Source: Acholeplasmatales bacterium (GTDB taxonomy: Bacteria > Bacillota_I > Bacilli_A > Acholeplasmatales > Anaeroplasmataceae). From it: DNA of 12,442 nucleotides. The position numbers and the translations under genes were made by a program. The notes beneath the pieces were generated by a model. The model searched no databases. It saw nothing but the letters and a program-made list of their open reading frames with translations, and was not told the DNA's origin. Of the stretch, positions 7,696-12,442 are shown in pieces; the stretch's first letter is position 1, and each line of letters begins with the position of its first letter. The stretch lies in the NCBI GenBank assembly GCA_016282815.1, contig JAEELU010000144.1, positions 1 through 12,442 of the forward strand, read 5' to 3'.

Positions 7696-7932
7696 ATGAA
7701 GTTCATAATTGACATATTTGTGCTTATCGCAGCAATCTTATTAATAGTAATCGTAATGCTTCAGGGTTCAAAGGATGATATCAATGATGCATTTAATGGT
7801 AGTAAGTCAGATTTATTTAAAACACAAAAGACACGTGGTGTAGAATTATTTATGCAAAGAACAACAGCTATTATCGCTGTAGTGTTTGTAGCATTAGTAA
7901 TATCTGCAGTTATAATCCATACTGCTATATAA
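7696..7932 (+). CDS. secG: Protein translocase subunit SecG
   Basis: Small inner-membrane subunit of the SecYEG channel that assists SecA-driven protein export. 78 residues from ATG 7696, normal for SecG. Two membrane segments (about residues 3-22 and 55-76) flank a cytosolic loop. The loop holds the family pattern MLQGSKDD (21-28), then GSKSDLFKTQKTRG (35-48) and a second helix preceded by FMQRTTAI, matching the usual LFG...RG...RxT layout. An in-frame ATG at 7678 would add MNGGFL but overlaps the ribosome binding site ATGGAGG (7682-7688), so 7696 is preferred. The position directly upstream of rnr, smpB and ssrA is the usual Firmicutes order and strengthens the call. Confidence 0.93.
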   Translation: MKFIIDIFVLIAAILLIVIVMLQGSKDDINDAFNGSKSDLFKTQKTRGVELFMQRTTAIIAVVFVALVISAVIIHTAI

Positions 7933-7937
7933 TAATT

Positions 7938-7968
7938 AATGAGATTCATTCGAATCTCATTTTATTTT
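7938..7968 (+). terminator. Terminator or attenuator hairpin between secG and rnr
   Basis: A perfect 10-bp stem, AATGAGATTC (7938-7947) with GAATCTCATT (7952-7961), closes a 4-base loop ATTC and leads into TTATTTT. It starts 5 bases after the secG stop. No promoter is visible before rnr (57-base gap), so partial termination with read-through into rnr is likely. Confidence 0.65.
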
Positions 7969-7989
7969 CTATAAGGGTGGTGATGCTAA

Positions 7990-10281
7990 ATGAAAAAGGA
8001 AATATTTGAGGTAATATCAAATAATGAAGAAACATTTGATTCATTAAAGGAAAAATTTAACATTGATGATGTATTATTATCTAAGATTTTAGCATCGCTA
8101 GAATATGATAAGCTTGTTACTAAGCTTAAGAGTGGTATATATAAGGCTAATACTAAAAAGAAGAATATAATAATTAATGAATATAAATTAAATGATGAGG
8201 ATTATATTCTAGAAAAGCTTAATGGTATTCCATATTCATTAAATGAAGCCTCAAGAGCACTTGGTGCGTCATTAGATGACACTAAAATTACTCTAGAGGA
8301 AATGGTAGCCAATAATAAAATTGTTAAGATTAATTATTATGGTATAGCCTATGTTAAGCTAATTGAGGCTGAGCTTAGGACCTCTAAGAATGGTAGTCCT
8401 TTTGTTATTATAGATGATACAAGATATAATGTTGAATCTATGACAGGAGAGAATGCCTTTAGAGGAGATTTAGTTAATATATTTATTGATAAATATGATA
8501 ATGTTGCTATATTATATAGCGTAGCTAAGCATTATTATGATTTTATTGTTGGTGTAATTAAGGAAAAAACAAAGAAAACTAAGCATGGTATTGAATATCG
8601 CTATATTCTTTCATCAACTATGCCTGATTTACCAGTAGAAATAAAGCTAAATAATGATGATCTAAATGGAATAGTAAAGGATTCTATAGTTAAAGCTGAT
8701 TTAAAATACATATCATCTATTATGACTATTAGTAATCTTAAGGTAGTAGGTAATATAAACGATCCTAATATTGAAATAACTAAGATTGCCTTGGAATATG
8801 GATTCAATCTAGAATTTGATGAGGAAACGCTTAAGGAAACTGATGAAATACCAAATGAGGTATTACCTAATGAATATAATGGTAGACGTGATTTAAGGGA
8901 TTTAAATATTATCACTATAGATGGTGATGATTCAAAGGATTTTGATGATGCTGTATATCTAGAAATATTACCTAATGGTAATTATTCACTTGGTGTTCAT
9001 ATAGCTGATGTTTCTAATTATGTTAAATTCTCTCATCCACTTGATAAGGAAGCACTTAAGCGTGGAACTAGTGTATATCTTGCAGATAGAGTAATACCTA
9101 TGCTACCACATAAGCTATCTAATGGTATTTGCTCACTAAATGAGGGAGTTGATAGACTTACATTATCATGCCAAATGGAAATTGATCTTAAGGGTAATTT
9201 AGTTAATTATGAAATCTTTGAAAGTGTTATTAATTCTCATCATAGAATGACCTATAATAAGGTTAATAAAATCCTTGATGGTGATAAGGAATTAATAGAA
9301 GAATATAATGATATCTATGATATGTTATTAAAGATGAGGGATTTATCTAATATCATTAGAGCCCAAAGAACTAAAAAGGGTGGTATTGAATTTGATACTG
9401 TAGAATATTCATTTAAACTTGATAATAATGGTAAGCCTATTGAAATAATTAGAAGAGATAGAATGGATGCTGAAAAGCTAATAGAGGATTTTATGCTTAA
9501 GGCTAATGAAACAGTAGCCTATCATATGAATATTATGGGTTTACCAATAATATATCGTATCCATGAAAAGCCAGATCAGGAGAAGCTACACAATACATTT
9601 AAGGAAATAGCTAATATGGGTGTTGACATTAAGAATATCAAAAATGATATTCATCCAAAGGAAATCCAAAATGTATTATCTAATATATCTGATAATCCTA
9701 ATAAGGATATTATCAGTAATATGCTGCTAAGAAGTATGATGAAGGCTAAATATTCTAATCAAAATATTGGTCACTACGGCTTAGCATTAAATTACTATTG
9801 TCATTTTACGTCTCCTATTAGAAGATATCCTGATTTAATGACACATAGAATGATTAAGGAGCTATTAATACATCCATCAGTTAAATTTGAGAAGGATTTA
9901 AAGTATTATAATTCTATAATGCTTGATATAGCTATGAAGAATTCATCAAGTGAAAGAAGATCAGTTGATTGTGAGCGTAGCGTCAATGATATGCTATACG
10001 CTTGGTATATGGAGGATAATATTAATAAGGAATATACTGGTGTTATTACATCTATAACAGCATTTGGTATGTTCATTGAGCTTGAGATGGGAATAGAAGG
10101 CCTATTCCTATTTAGAAATGCTAATAAATATTATTATGTAAATGATAAGGATAATAGCTGTGAAACAGCAAATAAAATATATCATCTAGGTGATAGAGTT
10201 GATATAATAGTTACTATGGCAGATAGAGAGGAAAGATGTATCTATTTTGCACTAAAGGATGATACTAGAGAAAGGTATTAA
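7990..10281 (+). CDS. rnr: Ribonuclease R
   Basis: Processive 3'-5' exoribonuclease of the RNB family that digests structured RNA and, with SmpB and tmRNA, the defective mRNA on rescued ribosomes. 763 residues, close to the roughly 780 usual in Firmicutes. Order: N-terminal winged-helix domain (1-70), cold-shock-like OB folds (about 130-290), and the RNB catalytic domain (about 297-620). The RNB domain has the metal-binding Asp cluster in DGDDSKDFDDAV (311-322) and HFTSPIRRYPDL near residue 600. A C-terminal S1 domain (about 680-757) contains YTGVITSITAFGMFIEL. The long Lys-rich tail seen in some RNase R proteins is absent. Ribosome binding site AAGGGTGGTG (7973-7982). smpB follows after 4 bases. 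The winged-helix domain favours RNase R over RNase II. Confidence 0.96.
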   Translation: MKKEIFEVISNNEETFDSLKEKFNIDDVLLSKILASLEYDKLVTKLKSGIYKANTKKKNIIINEYKLNDEDYILEKLNGIPYSLNEASRALGASLDDTKITLEEMVANNKIVKINYYGIAYVKLIEAELRTSKNGSPFVIIDDTRYNVESMTGENAFRGDLVNIFIDKYDNVAILYSVAKHYYDFIVGVIKEKTKKTKHGIEYRYILSSTMPDLPVEIKLNNDDLNGIVKDSIVKADLKYISSIMTISNLKVVGNINDPNIEITKIALEYGFNLEFDEETLKETDEIPNEVLPNEYNGRRDLRDLNIITIDGDDSKDFDDAVYLEILPNGNYSLGVHIADVSNYVKFSHPLDKEALKRGTSVYLADRVIPMLPHKLSNGICSLNEGVDRLTLSCQMEIDLKGNLVNYEIFESVINSHHRMTYNKVNKILDGDKELIEEYNDIYDMLLKMRDLSNIIRAQRTKKGGIEFDTVEYSFKLDNNGKPIEIIRRDRMDAEKLIEDFMLKANETVAYHMNIMGLPIIYRIHEKPDQEKLHNTFKEIANMGVDIKNIKNDIHPKEIQNVLSNISDNPNKDIISNMLLRSMMKAKYSNQNIGHYGLALNYYCHFTSPIRRYPDLMTHRMIKELLIHPSVKFEKDLKYYNSIMLDIAMKNSSSERRSVDCERSVNDMLYAWYMEDNINKEYTGVITSITAFGMFIELEMGIEGLFLFRNANKYYYVNDKDNSCETANKIYHLGDRVDIIVTMADREERCIYFALKDDTRERY

Positions 10282-10285
10282 GGAA

Positions 10286-10738
10286 ATGAAGATTATATGT
10301 CAAAACAAAAAAGCATCATTTGAATATTTTTTACTTGATACCTTTGAGGCTGGTATTAAGCTTAAGGGCACTGAGATTAAATCAATCAGACAGGGTATGT
10401 GTAATATCAATGATGCTTATGTAATTATGAAAAATAATAGACCATATATATTAAATATGTTTATTGCTAAATATGAGCATGGTAACATATTTAATCATGA
10501 GGAGCTAAGAACAAGAGAGCTATTACTTAATAAGCATGAATGTGATAAGCTAGTATCTAAGATTAATCTTGATGGCTTAACCCTAGTAGCCACTAAGGCT
10601 TATTTTAAGGGATCACTTGTTAAAATTGAGATAGCACTAGCACGTGGTAAGAAGCTTCATGATAAAAGAGAAGCTATAAAGGAACGTGATGTTAATAGAA
10701 ATATGGACAAAATGATAAAGGACTCTTATAAATATTAA
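10286..10738 (+). CDS. smpB: SsrA-binding protein SmpB
   Basis: Binds the tRNA-like domain of tmRNA and occupies the decoding centre of stalled ribosomes, so that trans-translation can begin; cytosolic. 150 residues from ATG 10286 (the family is about 155). Seen: AGIKLKGTEIKSIRQG (the tmRNA-binding OB fold), NINDAYV, ATKAYFKGSLVKIEIALARGKK, and the basic C-terminal tail from KKLHDKREAIKERD, which enters the mRNA channel. An in-frame ATG at 10259 would overlap the end of rnr and add nine residues without family match; AGAAAGG (10269-10275) serves the 10286 start. ssrA begins 26 bases downstream, so the two partners of trans-translation are neighbours. Confidence 0.96.
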   Translation: MKIICQNKKASFEYFLLDTFEAGIKLKGTEIKSIRQGMCNINDAYVIMKNNRPYILNMFIAKYEHGNIFNHEELRTRELLLNKHECDKLVSKINLDGLTLVATKAYFKGSLVKIEIALARGKKLHDKREAIKERDVNRNMDKMIKDSYKY

Positions 10739-10745
10739 TTTTTTG

Positions 10746-10754
10746 TGCTATATT
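10746..10754 (+). promoter_or_regulatory. Extended -10 promoter of ssrA
   Basis: TGCTATATT (10746-10754) is an extended -10 element between the smpB stop and the tmRNA. The -35 position (about 10726-10731, TTATAA) is weak. Transcription would begin a few bases before the mature end at 10765, leaving a short leader for RNase P to remove. Read-through from smpB could also supply precursor. Confidence 0.5.
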
Positions 10755-10764
10755 AATTATACAC

Positions 10765-11160
10765 GGGGATGTACTGGATTCGCTGTGATTTAGAAAGAAT
10801 TGTAAGCATGTGGGAGTAGTCTTCCTTAACAACGTCGGGGTTTTTAATAAACGCTGAAGAAAACAATGATTACGCATTCTTAGCTGGTAGAAATACTCAA
10901 GCTAACTATGCATTCGCTTGCTAATTAGTTCAAGCGACAGAACTCTATAGCGTTCCTGCCACTGTAGACCTTCTGACAATTCAGTAGGATATATTATATT
11001 ATCCACTACTCTAGGATAGTATAACGAATTCAATAGAGTGTAGTTACCATTTGGTATGCTTATTTACTTAGGGGTAATGAAGATTAATAATAAGATAAAC
11101 ATGTAGAAAGCAATTTGGACTGGGTTATATACATGGGTTCGATTCCCATCATCTCCACCA
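10765..11160 (+). ncRNA. ssrA: Transfer-messenger RNA (tmRNA)
   Basis: Rescues stalled ribosomes: it enters charged with alanine, supplies a short reading frame, and adds a degradation tag. 396 bases. The 5' end GGGGATG pairs with CATCTCC near the 3' end (7-bp acceptor stem with one G-U), followed by encoded ACCA. The T arm is ATGGG-TTCGATT-CCCAT, right before the acceptor strand. The 5' start GGGGATGTACTGGATTCG is the typical tmRNA opening (one base differs from the common TGGTTTCG). The tag frame begins at 10853 and ends at a TAA at 10922; pseudoknot-rich sequence fills the rest. It is a one-piece tmRNA, directly downstream of smpB and followed by a terminator. Confidence 0.97.
10853..10924 (+). 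other. tmRNA proteolysis-tag reading frame
   Basis: The resume codon GCT (10853-10855) follows AATAAAC, as in many Firmicutes tmRNAs. The frame gives AEENNDYAFLA and then GRNTQANYAFAC, 23 residues, followed by TAA. The first 11 residues resemble a complete canonical tag (compare ANDENYALAA of E. coli). The last 12 resemble Mollicutes tags ending in NYAFA, but with an extra Cys at the C-terminus. The Ala resume codon position is inferred from the known tmRNA layout. Confidence 0.85.
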
Positions 11161-11163
11161 ATA
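11153..11163 (+). repeat. att-like repeat, copy 1 (3' end of ssrA)
   Basis: CTCCACCAATA covers the last bases of ssrA and the first three after it. An exact copy occurs at 11764-11774. The 3' end of ssrA is a well-known target of tyrosine-recombinase islands, which leave such duplications. No integrase gene is visible between the copies. Confidence 0.5.
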
Positions 11164-11172
11164 AAAAACAAC

Positions 11173-11202
11173 AGGTTTGATACATAGTATCAAGCCTTTT
11201 TT
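11173..11202 (+). terminator. Rho-independent terminator of ssrA
   Basis: AGGTTTGATAC (11173-11183) pairs with GTATCAAGCCT (11187-11197), 11 pairs including one G-U, around a 3-base loop ATA, then a run of T residues to 11202. It begins 12 bases after the encoded CCA end. Confidence 0.88.
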
Positions 11203-11206
11203 GTTT

Positions 11207-11310
11207 GTTGCAATTATATCTTGTGATTGAGTTTGCGACAGTAAAGGCGTACCGTTAGAACCCGATTCTAGTAATTGCGATTATCTTTAAAGTGTTGATA
11301 TAATTGCGAT
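11207..11310. repeat. Imperfect inverted repeat in the gap after ssrA
   Basis: GTTGCAATTATATC (11207-11220) pairs with GATATAATTGCGAT (11297-11310): 11 exact pairs plus T-A and two G-U at the outer end. The arms bound a 104-base segment with no gene. The right arm overlaps the promoter of the VOC gene. A second copy of TAATTGCGAT lies at 11272-11281. This could be the end structure of a small mobile element or part of an integration site; no transposase or target duplication is visible. Confidence 0.4.
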
Positions 11311-11323
11311 AATTGACTATAAT
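11295..11323 (+). promoter_or_regulatory. Promoter of the VOC gene
   Basis: TTGATA (11295-11300), a 17-base spacer, and a perfect TATAAT (11318-11323). Transcription would start near 11330; the AGAGG binding site (11346-11350) follows before ATG 11359. The spacer holds TAATTGCGAT, which is repeated 29 bases upstream. TGACTAT (11314-11320) and ATAGTCA (11340-11346) form an inverted pair around the start region and may bind a regulator. Confidence 0.7.
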
Positions 11324-11358
11324 CAAATTGTAATTGAGAATAGTCAGAGGTGCTAAAT

Positions 11359-11739
11359 ATGAGTAATAGTATAATAAAAGGCATTCATCATATTTCGATG
11401 AAATGCAGTAAAAACGAAATAGATAAAGTAATATATTTTTATAGAGATATATTAGGACTAGATATTTGTAACGAATGGGATACAGGCATAATGATCGATA
11501 CCGGTTCTGGTATAATTGAAGTATTTTATAATGGAGAAATATCGCCTAAAGGAACGATTAGGCACTTTGCTTTATCTGTTACTGACACAAAGGTATTGAC
11601 CGAAAGAGTCAGAAGCGCTGGGTATGATGTTATAACTGAACCAAAAGAAATATGTTTATCACATCTTAAGGCAATTATTTCTTTTGTAAAAGGACCTATT
11701 GGAGAAGAAATAGAATTCTTCCAAGAGATAAATAATTAG
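11359..11739 (+). CDS. VOC (glyoxalase/bleomycin-resistance fold) family protein
   Basis: 126-residue single-domain member of the vicinal-oxygen-chelate superfamily, made of two beta-alpha-beta-beta-beta units. Likely metal ligands occupy the four usual places: His11 in GIHHIS, Glu54 in IIEVF, His69 in IRHFALSV, and Glu119 in EEIEFF. FYRDILGLDI (27-36) is the typical N-terminal VOC helix. Reaction and substrate cannot be told: glyoxalase I-like, fosfomycin or bleomycin resistance and ring-cleavage enzymes share the fold. Start 11359 is chosen for its AGAGG site at 8 bases; GTG 11350 would sit on that site. Codon use differs from the upstream genes (TCG twice, ACG once, AAA over AAG 7 to 2). 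With the flanking att-like repeats this suggests acquisition by transfer. Confidence 0.82.
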   Translation: MSNSIIKGIHHISMKCSKNEIDKVIYFYRDILGLDICNEWDTGIMIDTGSGIIEVFYNGEISPKGTIRHFALSVTDTKVLTERVRSAGYDVITEPKEICLSHLKAIISFVKGPIGEEIEFFQEINN

Positions 11740-11763
11740 TTGGTTCGGGTTTAGGAGAGTACG

Positions 11764-11774
11764 CTCCACCAATA
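11764..11774 (+). repeat. att-like repeat, copy 2
   Basis: Exact copy of CTCCACCAATA from the ssrA 3' end, 611 bases downstream and just after the VOC gene. GGTTCG (11742-11747) upstream of it recalls the T-loop that precedes copy 1, though spacing differs (16 versus 11 bases). It also forms a hairpin: GGAG (11754-11757) with CTCC (11764-11767), and TTGGT (11740-11744) with ACCAA (11768-11772). That could serve as a weak terminator before TTTTT at 11779. Confidence 0.45.
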
Positions 11775-11808
11775 GCCGTTTTTCGCTTTTCTTATAGTTA
11801 CATTAAAA

Positions 11809-11868
11809 TGAGAATTATTTTTTAGTAAAATCCTAAAAAAGTGATACATACTTTGCAAAAAATTCTCA
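11809..11868 (+). repeat. Nested AT-rich inverted repeats in the gap before the XRE gene
   Basis: TGAGAATT-A-TTTTTT (11809-11823) can pair with AAAAAATTCTCA (11857-11868), and the same T-run plus AG (11818-11825) can pair with CTAAAAAA (11833-11840). The two pairings exclude each other. Such pairings arise easily by chance in AT-rich DNA. Apart from these and the repeats at 11905-11955, I see no gene between 11740 and 12007. Confidence 0.3.
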
Positions 11869-11904
11869 AAAAAAATAATAATAATGTGAATTTATATGAT
11901 TTGT

Positions 11905-11920
11905 ACTCAACTAGTGGTTT
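11905..11920. promoter_or_regulatory. Operator-like repeat, copy 1
   Basis: ACTCAACTAGTGGTTT matches the copy at 11940-11955 in 14 of 16 bases. Its core AACTA-G-TGGTT (11909-11919) is a palindrome with one mismatch. Candidate binding site for the XRE regulator encoded downstream. Confidence 0.5.
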
Positions 11921-11939
11921 TTTTTCTTAAAATCCCCTA

Positions 11940-11955
11940 ACTCAACCACTGGTTT
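11940..11955. promoter_or_regulatory. Operator-like repeat, copy 2
   Basis: ACTCAACCACTGGTTT with a perfect palindrome AACCA-C-TGGTT (11944-11954) at its core, 35 bases centre to centre from copy 1. It covers the -35 region of the extended -10 promoter at 11963, where a bound repressor would block RNA polymerase. Confidence 0.55.
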
Positions 11956-11962
11956 GTAGACT

Positions 11963-11971
11963 TGTTATAAA
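11963..11971 (+). promoter_or_regulatory. Extended -10 promoter of the XRE gene
   Basis: TGTTATAAA (11963-11971) fits an extended -10 element. No good -35 box is present at 17 bases (CAACCA), and that position lies inside operator-like copy 2. Expected start near 11978, about 30 bases before ATG 12008. Confidence 0.5.
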
Positions 11972-12007
11972 TAATCATTTACACTGAAATTGCAAGGAGG
12001 AAGAAAT

Positions 12008-12442
12008 ATGGATTTAGAAAAGATTGGTAAATTCATAGCTGATTGTAGAAAAAAGAAAAACTTAACACAAATGCAATTAGCTGAAAAACTTAATATAACC
12101 GATAGAGCTATATCTAAATGGGAATGTGGAAAAGCAATGCCAGATTCATCTATCATGTTAGAATTATGTGAAGTGCTTGGAATTAGTGTAAATGAATTGT
12201 TAACAGGGGAGGAACTAGAAATGGAAAAATATAACAAACAAGTAGAACTCAATTTAATTGAAATGGTAAAACAAAAAGAAGAATCAGATAAGAGGTTATT
12301 GAATATTGAAATTGTATTAATGGCAATAAGTATAACATTCTTTATTGCAATAATTGCAATAGTATCATTTGTTGATATGCCTCTATGGGCTAAGATAGTA
12401 ATAGGTATAGGTGGATTTATTCAATTATTGGCTTCAACATTA
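12008..12442 (+). CDS. XRE-family regulator with C-terminal membrane segments, 3' end off the window
   Basis: DNA-binding regulator of the Cro/C1 type. 145 residues are visible and the frame is open at the window end. The helix-turn-helix domain spans about residues 6-66, with TQMQLAEKLNITDRAISKWE (20-39) as its core, followed by GKAMPD and LGISVNELLTGE, all typical of the family. A polar linker (67-98) is followed by a hydrophobic helix (about 100-121) and a second one starting near 127 and cut by the edge. The protein is therefore probably membrane-tethered. The start is set by a perfect AAGGAGG (11994-12000) seven bases upstream. Targets are unknown; the palindromic repeats upstream suggest autoregulation. 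It may control a transporter or element gene beyond the window. Confidence 0.85.
   Translation, partial: MDLEKIGKFIADCRKKKNLTQMQLAEKLNITDRAISKWECGKAMPDSSIMLELCEVLGISVNELLTGEELEMEKYNKQVELNLIEMVKQKEESDKRLLNIEIVLMAISITFFIAIIAIVSFVDMPLWAKIVIGIGGFIQLLASTL

Noticed and set aside
11231..11290. Open stretch reading VCDSKGVPLEPDSSNCDYL before a stop
   Set aside because: It has a protein-like look and could be the tail of a decayed gene, but it is only 19 codons, has no start codon and I cannot match it to any family.
11740..11774. Possible tRNA or second tmRNA 3' end (GGTTCG followed by CTCCACCA)
   Set aside because: No matching acceptor 5' strand, D arm or anticodon arm is present upstream, which is the VOC gene. 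It is better explained as an att-type duplication.
11965..12252. Minus-strand open frame of 95 codons opposite the XRE gene
   Set aside because: It overlaps the clear HTH gene, has no ribosome binding site and translates to low-complexity Ser-rich sequence.
1..12442. Mycoplasma-type code with TGA as Trp
   Set aside because: TGG is used for Trp, and TGA ends pepV and pheA at the expected lengths, so the standard code applies despite the Mollicutes-like tag.

Overview
The window is a compact, AT-rich chromosomal segment from a low-GC Gram-positive bacterium, most likely a member of class Bacilli on the Erysipelotrichia / RF39 / Acholeplasma-like side. Clues are the AGA-dominated arginine codons, the gene order secG-rnr-smpB-ssrA, an HPr with both His15 and Ser46, and a tmRNA tag ending in a Mollicutes-style YAFA motif. 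TGG encodes Trp and TGA is used as a stop (pepV, pheA), so this is the standard code and not the Mycoplasma code. The taxon is an inference.

All genes read on the + strand. Positions 1-2068 hold the end of an arginine operon: argD (5' end off the window) and argF. Positions 2074-2809 hold a small unit with its own promoter and terminator: a membrane-anchored IIB-like PTS domain whose phospho-cysteine position is Asp, then HPr (ptsH). Positions 2831-7610 hold a tightly packed, partly overlapping operon: dipeptidase pepV, tRNA methyltransferase trmB, an S51 peptidase, a divergent prephenate dehydratase and pyrimidine-nucleoside phosphorylase. Dipeptide cleavage, aromatic amino-acid supply and nucleoside salvage sit together without a single obvious pathway.

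Positions 7634-11202 form the secretion / RNA quality-control block: secG with a near-consensus promoter, then rnr, smpB and ssrA. RNase R, SmpB and tmRNA act together in trans-translation (ribosome rescue, decay of the faulty mRNA, tagging of the nascent peptide). The tmRNA is complete with encoded CCA. Its 23-residue tag looks like a canonical short tag joined to a Mollicutes-type tag, with an extra C-terminal Cys.

Positions 11203-12442 look accessory. A VOC (glyoxalase-fold) gene with its own promoter and foreign-looking codon use lies between the 3' end of ssrA and an 11-bp copy of that end, the arrangement left by integration at ssrA. An AT-rich 268-bp gap follows, with two copies of a 16-bp palindromic repeat, then an XRE-type regulator with C-terminal membrane helices that runs off the window. 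I found no CRISPR array, no intact integrase or transposase, and no conventional tRNA gene. The items most worth a second look are the tmRNA tag, the IIB-like protein next to HPr, and the ssrA-linked islet with its repeats.
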